Shown: in pieces, positions 7,204 to 10,399 of the stretch
Position numbering within the stretch: position 1 is the stretch's first letter
Layout of the letters: each line of letters opens with the position of its first letter
Assembly (NCBI GenBank): GCA_031259505.1
Contig: JAIRLL010000349.1
Location: forward strand, 1 to 10,399
Length of the DNA stretch: 10,399 nt
Source of the DNA: Tannerella sp.
GTDB taxonomy: Bacteria; Bacteroidota; Bacteroidia; Bacteroidales; Tannerellaceae
Direction: 5' to 3'
Made by a program: the position numbers and the translations under genes
The notes under the pieces: model-generated
What the model was told of the DNA's origin: nothing
Seen by the model: only the letters and a program-made list of their open reading frames with translations
Databases searched by the model: none

Positions 7204-7990
7204 GAAAAGACAAAATAAATTGTTTGTAGCTAATCGAATTTTGCACGTTTTGTATCGGCAAAATATAAAACGAATAGTTGTCGCGCGCTTTTTTACTGCA
7301 TGATTCGACGATGGTGTTCTTGATGTTTTCAGTCGAGGCAGACGACATAAATATCTGAGCAAGTGCGTCGTTCATCACACATTCAGTCACTCCGTCCGTA
7401 CACATGAAGAAATAATCTCCGGCCTGAATGTCCGTAATCAGCGTCACTTCCGCTTCCGTCGGGCAGTCTGTTCCGCCGATGGCTCGTGTGATGACATTTT
7501 TCTTGGGATACGTTTTGGCTTCATCTTTCGTAATCTGTCCCAGTTTCACCAGCGAGTTGACCAGCGAATGGTCTTCGGTCTGGAATATGGCTTCACCCTT
7601 GCGGAACTGATAGATACGGCTGTCGCCGATATGCGCGATGGTGATTCCCGACTTTCCGATATATACCATTGTGAGCGTGGTTGCCATGCCCTTGGCTTCG
7701 GGATGCGCCTGCACATATTCGTCAAAACGGGTTTCAGTGTAATGGACGGCTTTGTTGATAAATTCTTCGGTCGGGTCACCATCAATGAATGTGGAAAAGA
7801 ATGTCTGGAAAGACTCGCACGCCAGCGCGCTGGCAATTTCGCCTTTTTCAGCGCCGCCCACACCATCACATACAATAAAAAGTTTCTGGTTGGAGGTTAC
7901 TAATTCAGACAGTGGAAAAACGGAATCTTCATTGTTCATCCGTCCTCCTTTTTCACTAATAGCAAAAGGTCTTTCTATTCTTATATTCAT
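7187..7990 (-). CDS. PP2C-family Ser/Thr protein phosphatase
   Basis: This 267-residue soluble enzyme removes phosphate from phosphoserine and phosphothreonine using two metal ions. All core motifs are present in order: NNED (19-22), VCDGVGG with metal-binding D42 (40-46), ATTL (103-106), HIGDSRIY (120-127), EDHS (139-142), ITRAIGG (167-173), CTDGVTE with D199 (197-203) and RDNYS with D237 (236-240). It has no membrane helix or added domain. A tail of about 20 residues follows the last core strand (QNVQNSISYKQFILSFLYTFI), hydrophobic and A/T-rich in sequence. It may be a read-through into the kinase promoter area rather than functional protein. It lies 18 bases after the zinc-ribbon/FHA gene and directly precedes the kinase, so it is the natural partner reversing kinase action. 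Confidence 0.95.
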   Translation of the reverse strand: MNIRIERPFAISEKGGRMNNEDSVFPLSELVTSNQKLFIVCDGVGGAEKGEIASALACESFQTFFSTFIDGDPTEEFINKAVHYTETRFDEYVQAHPEAKGMATTLTMVYIGKSGITIAHIGDSRIYQFRKGEAIFQTEDHSLVNSLVKLGQITKDEAKTYPKKNVITRAIGGTDCPTEAEVTLITDIQAGDYFFMCTDGVTECVMNDALAQIFMSSASTENIKNTIVESCSKKARDNYSFYILPIQNVQNSISYKQFILSFLYTFI

Positions 7991-8008
7991 GATTACAACC
8001 TATTTACA

Positions 8009-8530
8009 TCATTCGCGAAACTGCAGTTTGGTATCTCCGATTACAATTTCGTCGTTATTTTTTAATACAATCACCTCCTCTTCGCCCAAATACCGTCCGT
8101 TGTACAAAGTATGGTTCTTACTCTGATTGTCTGAAAGAGAATGTATCGGGCTTCCCTGTGCGCTTTTCTTCACTTCTATCCGTATATGACTGCGACTCAT
8201 AGATTTATCTTTCGTATCTATACAGATATTCGCCTTGGAGGCCGAGGCCTTCCGGCCTACGATGTAAAGTCCTTCTTCCTCTAAGGGAAACGTCTGTTCA
8301 GGCGTGTATTCATTAGGGAAGACTACCAACTTCCCTCTGCCTTTTTTTGACGTAGGGATTACTATCGTATCGGAGCCGGACGCTCGACGCTCTTCCTGCA
8401 ATTCCCGCAGCAGTGAAACCGATATTTCCTGCTTGCATTTGGGGCATTTGAAAGAGGTTATTCCTTTGGGAATTTTCTCTTCGTCAACTTTTAAACCAAC
8501 CTTACAATGCGGGCATTTTACCGAAATCAT
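8009..8530 (-). CDS. Zinc-ribbon/FHA domain protein
   Basis: This 173-residue protein, apparently cytoplasmic, would bind phosphothreonine peptides. The N-terminus is a zinc ribbon with C6-P-H-C9 and C29-P-K-C32. The C-terminal half is an FHA domain: VGR (91-93), the phosphate-binding SRSH (112-115), and the NHTLYNGR loop (139-146). The linker holds GSDTIVIPT (52-60), with T55 in a TxxI context; an FHA-adjacent threonine can be phosphorylated in other kinase/FHA pairs such as GarA-type proteins, but that is only suggested here. The start ATG at 8530 shares bases with the TGA stop of the acidic gene (ATGA), indicating translational coupling. No membrane segment is present. Confidence 0.9.
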   Translation of the reverse strand: MISVKCPHCKVGLKVDEEKIPKGITSFKCPKCKQEISVSLLRELQEERRASGSDTIVIPTSKKGRGKLVVFPNEYTPEQTFPLEEEGLYIVGRKASASKANICIDTKDKSMSRSHIRIEVKKSAQGSPIHSLSDNQSKNHTLYNGRYLGEEEVIVLKNNDEIVIGDTKLQFRE

Positions 8531-8754
8531 AGAGTAATGGACACATCAATATCATCTGCGCCGGCAAAGACATCCATGATGTCCATATCCGTATCAATTT
8601 CAATATCATCCGATAATGTGATGAAATCGGGCGTCTCATCATAACTGTCATCCAGCGATACGAAATCGGCATAACTGTCGTCCATGTCTATGACTACTAC
8701 TTCATTCCATAATTCGTCGTTGTCTATCGAGACAAATGCACTTTCTTCAATCAT
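8527..8754 (-). CDS. Small, extremely acidic protein
   Basis: This 75-residue protein is not recognised. It has 19 Asp and 6 Glu, and no Lys, Arg, His or Cys at all. The middle repeats itself: DDSYADFVSL (25-34) resembles DDSYDETPDFITL (35-47). There is one Trp (W16), and no signal peptide or membrane helix. Two threonines, T46 (TLSD) and T55 (TDMD), have Asp at +3, a spacing favoured by many FHA domains for phosphothreonine. It is probably real: it overlaps the zinc-ribbon/FHA start by four bases and shares the operon, and the composition is unlike a chance frame. It could be a kinase substrate or FHA ligand, a charge-mimicking inhibitor, or a metal-binding protein; the first is my preferred but untested reading. 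Confidence 0.72.
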   Translation of the reverse strand: MIEESAFVSIDNDELWNEVVVIDMDDSYADFVSLDDSYDETPDFITLSDDIEIDTDMDIMDVFAGADDIDVSITL

Positions 8755-8913
8755 AACTTATAACATTTTTAATTTTATATACTCGCTTACTATTATTTCA
8801 GCATACAAAAATACACAATATGAAAATATGTTGTTTTGTTTTTATCGAATAACGTACGAAAGTAGGGGGATATTGTACAAAATGCTGTTTTTGGTGAAAG
8901 ATGTCCGTCCTGT
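8755..8913 (-). other. A/T-rich intergenic region with possible promoter
   Basis: This gap divides the LytTR/FHA pair from the acidic-protein operon. On the minus strand TATTTTTG (complement of 8806-8813) matches TAnnTTTG and lies 51 bases before the acidic gene start. No TTTG is found at the -33 position. The region is markedly A/T-rich, as promoter regions are. I see no clear terminator hairpin for the upstream gene, so read-through is possible. Confidence 0.4.
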
Positions 8914-9582
8914 TTATTTCTTTACCCATTTTGCTCTGCACGAACTGACCGGACACTGCTTTTTGTTGGCAAGCGATTCCCACGGGATTTCGCCCAGAAA
9001 CGCACCGCATTTGGGGCAGACGTAATCTATTTTAAATTGGTTTGCAATGTTTTGCAGCAGTTCGGGAATTTTCGCCGACTGCCTTGCACCCAGGTAAATA
9101 CCTACAGTTGGGGCGCATACGGCGAGGACGAGACTGACGATGATCAGCGTGTGGTTGCTTTTGCCGACAAGCCCGACAATCAATCCCACTACGCCGATTA
9201 CGGCAAATGGAAGCGACTGAAAAAGCCTTGTTTTAAACTGGTTGGACGATTGTATGCGTATTTTTTCGCGGATGTAGCTGTCATATACCTGTTTCAGGGC
9301 GGCAAATTCTTCGCTGTAATCATTGTCATATTTCAGGGCATCTCTGATATTCAGCATATAATTACCCAACATGACTACGTCGGTAGCCGTGATTCTTTTC
9401 CTTATCACCCTGTCGCTGTTGACAAAAGTGCCGTTTGTCGATTCTGCGTCTTCGATGAAGAGTTCGCCTTGCTCGTTCTTCGTCAGTTTCGCATGATAAC
9501 GACTCACGTAGGGGTCGTCTACCACAAATTCATTATCTTTCGCTTTTCCGATTCTGACAGTTATCATGACTTTATTCGGCAT
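8914..9582 (-). CDS. FHA protein with two membrane helices and C-terminal zinc ribbon
   Basis: This 222-residue protein is a membrane-bound phosphothreonine reader. The FHA domain occupies about 5-80: IGKAKDNEFVVDDPYVSRYHAKL (11-33, with S27-R28-H30 for phosphate binding) and ESTNGTFVN (47-55). A helical linker (about 88-118) leads to two hydrophobic helices (about 120-140 and 145-165) forming a hairpin, so both ends should face the cytoplasm. The C-terminus is a zinc ribbon with C189-P-K-C192 and C210-P-V-S-S-C215. The ATG at 9582 is chosen because AGGAAG lies close upstream; it overlaps the LytTR stop by 11 bases. An ATG at 9567 would leave a 4-base gap and still keep the whole FHA domain. 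No known family name is assigned. Confidence 0.88.
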   Translation of the reverse strand: MPNKVMITVRIGKAKDNEFVVDDPYVSRYHAKLTKNEQGELFIEDAESTNGTFVNSDRVIRKRITATDVVMLGNYMLNIRDALKYDNDYSEEFAALKQVYDSYIREKIRIQSSNQFKTRLFQSLPFAVIGVVGLIVGLVGKSNHTLIIVSLVLAVCAPTVGIYLGARQSAKIPELLQNIANQFKIDYVCPKCGAFLGEIPWESLANKKQCPVSSCRAKWVKK

Positions 9583-9955
9583 TCTTCCTGGATTTGACAC
9601 CTTCCTGTTCCAACATATCCTTTAATGCTTTGAGCGGTTCTTTGGAGACAATCAATTCGCGCGGTTTGCCTCCGGGCGTCAACAGCAACAGTTTTTGTTT
9701 CGGCAAGTTGATCTGCAGGATGTAGCTTTTGTTGACAATAAAACTTTTACCCACCCGAATCAAGATTGATTGCGAGTCCAGGTACTGGGTTTGAAACATT
9801 TCTTCAATCTTGCCGATATTGATGGCAAATGTAAACTGGAGACCTTCACTCAGCAACAACTTCGTGTAATTTCTATCTGCTTCAAAATAGAGTATGTCTT
9901 GCAGCCTTATACGCAGAAATTCGTCCCTTGTTTTTATTATCAGATATTTATCCAT
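9572..9955 (-). CDS. Stand-alone LytTR-type DNA-binding protein
   Basis: This 127-residue protein consists almost entirely of a LytTR domain, which binds promoter direct repeats. Conserved features include ILYFEADRNYTKLLLSEG (21-38), the central helix GKIEEMF, and ILIRVGKSFIVNKSYI (64-79), the family's (F/I)(I/L)RxHRSFIVN region. There is no receiver domain and no membrane segment, so it would not be a normal two-component response regulator. The end is Lys/Arg-rich. It overlaps the FHA/TM gene by 11 bases with its stop at 9572, so the two are likely translated together and may act together. It has a good promoter at 9989-10020. Confidence 0.9.
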   Translation of the reverse strand: MDKYLIIKTRDEFLRIRLQDILYFEADRNYTKLLLSEGLQFTFAINIGKIEEMFQTQYLDSQSILIRVGKSFIVNKSYILQINLPKQKLLLLTPGGKPRELIVSKEPLKALKDMLEQEGVKSRKNAE

Positions 9956-9988
9956 TATTTGTTATTTCTAAGCGCCATATAATGCGAG

Positions 9989-10020
9989 CAAATGTAGGGT
10001 TTTTCCGGATCATATGCAAA
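9989..10020 (-). promoter_or_regulatory. Bacteroidota-type promoter of LytTR/FHA genes
   Basis: On the minus strand TTTG (complement of 10017-10020) is followed after exactly 20 bases by TACATTTG (complement of 9989-9996), matching TTTG-N19/21-TAnnTTTG fully. The -7 box ends 34 bases before the LytTR ATG at 9955. It is the best promoter match in the window and follows directly after the terminator of the preceding gene. Confidence 0.78.
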
Positions 10021-10024
10021 TTAA

Positions 10025-10055
10025 AAAAAAGGGAGAACATGTATCTCCCTTTTTT
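10025..10055 (-). terminator. Rho-independent terminator after pyruvate phosphate dikinase
   Basis: A perfect 12-bp stem pairs AAAAAAGGGAGA (10025-10036) with TCTCCCTTTTTT (10044-10055) around a 7-base loop. On the minus strand a T-run follows the stem, and it begins 8 bases after the dikinase stop codon. The same hairpin could also stop plus-strand transcription. Confidence 0.88.
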
Positions 10056-10063
10056 GTTTCTGT

Positions 10064-10399
10064 TCAGCTTCGGAGCGCCGCTTGCGCCGCGGCCACGCGC
10101 GCAATAGGCACGCGATACGGCGAACAGCTTACATAGTTCAGCCCTACTTCGTTGCAAAATTCTACGGACGACGGTTCGCCGCCATGTTCGCCGCAAATAC
10201 CGCATTTCAGGTCGGGACGTACTGCGCGGCCTTTTTCGGTCGCCATACGGATCAATTGTCCTACGCCATTGCGGTCAAGCACTTTAAATGGGTCGACCTT
10301 CAGAATTTTCTTTTCCAGATATACGGGCAGGAACGAAGCAATGTCGTCGCGCGAATATCCGAAAGTCATCTGCGTTAAGTCGTTAGTGCCGAACGAGAA
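10064..10399 (-). CDS. ppdK: Pyruvate phosphate dikinase, C-terminal end (partial)
   Basis: The last 111 residues of the enzyme that interconverts pyruvate, ATP and phosphate with phosphoenolpyruvate, AMP and pyrophosphate. The 5' part lies beyond the right edge. The segment reads in frame from the edge as [19 protein letters not shown], followed by [15 protein letters not shown] and [16 protein letters not shown]. The cysteine in GICGEHGG is the known active-site acid/base of the PEP/pyruvate domain. It ends [24 protein letters not shown], close to the usual family C-terminus. This is a central carbon enzyme and appears unrelated to the signalling genes; it is separated from them by a terminator and a new promoter. 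Confidence 0.97.
   Translation of the reverse strand, partial: FSFGTNDLTQMTFGYSRDDIASFLPVYLEKKILKVDPFKVLDRNGVGQLIRMATEKGRAVRPDLKCGICGEHGGEPSSVEFCNEVGLNYVSCSPYRVPIARVAAAQAALRS

Noticed and set aside
8798..9010. Small minus-strand open frame between the FHA/TM gene and the acidic gene
   Set aside because: It overlaps the zinc-ribbon coding end in another frame and has no plausible start region or domain.
2219..9955. Type VI secretion or TerY-P phosphorylation cluster
   Set aside because: PP2C, kinase and FHA fit, but there is no Tss/Hcp/VgrG, vWA or tellurite-resistance gene in the window.

Overview
The window looks like a chromosomal segment of a Bacteroidota (probably Bacteroidales) bacterium. 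Four things point that way. Several start regions carry the TAnnTTTG -7 element, two of them with an upstream TTTG about 18-20 bases away. Shine-Dalgarno sequences are weak. The lipoprotein has acidic residues just after its lipid-carrying cysteine. The gene set also fits: LytTR regulator, Kelch/fibronectin-like lipoprotein, and a thioredoxin-fold exported protein with TPR. This is inferred from protein style and promoters; I cannot name a genus.

Layout. Bases 1-519 hold no convincing gene. They contain a repeat-rich intergenic element with matching inverted ends, a strong internal hairpin and a 9-bp tandem repeat. A plus-strand gene for an exported monothiol thioredoxin-fold/TPR protein follows (520-1410). 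Then come a minus-strand tRNA-Cys (1431-1501) with its own promoter, and a plus-strand RluA-type pseudouridine synthase (1553-2233). From there to the end every gene is on the minus strand. Read in transcription order from the right edge they are: the C-terminal end of pyruvate phosphate dikinase (10064 to beyond 10399) with a terminator; a stand-alone LytTR DNA-binding protein (9572-9955); an FHA/two-TM/zinc-ribbon protein (8914-9582); a 75-residue extremely acidic protein (8527-8754); a zinc-ribbon/FHA protein (8009-8530); a PP2C phosphatase (7187-7990); a transmembrane Ser/Thr kinase (5348-7141); an exported TPR plus beta-rich protein (4385-5332); and a fibronectin-like/Kelch lipoprotein (2219-4372).

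The main interest is this roughly 7.7-kb minus-strand block. It holds a writer (Hanks-type kinase), an eraser (PP2C), two phosphothreonine readers (FHA proteins, one membrane-bound and one apparently soluble), a possible acidic substrate coupled to a reader by a 4-base overlap, a DNA-binding LytTR protein, and two envelope proteins directly downstream of the kinase. The kinase has a cytoplasmic catalytic domain, one membrane helix and an outside part with TPR-like and WG-like sequence. The plausible reading is a signalling pathway linking envelope state to phosphothreonine signalling inside the cell. No type VI secretion genes or TerY/vWA genes are present in the window. The system-level role is inference; the domain assignments are read directly from motifs.
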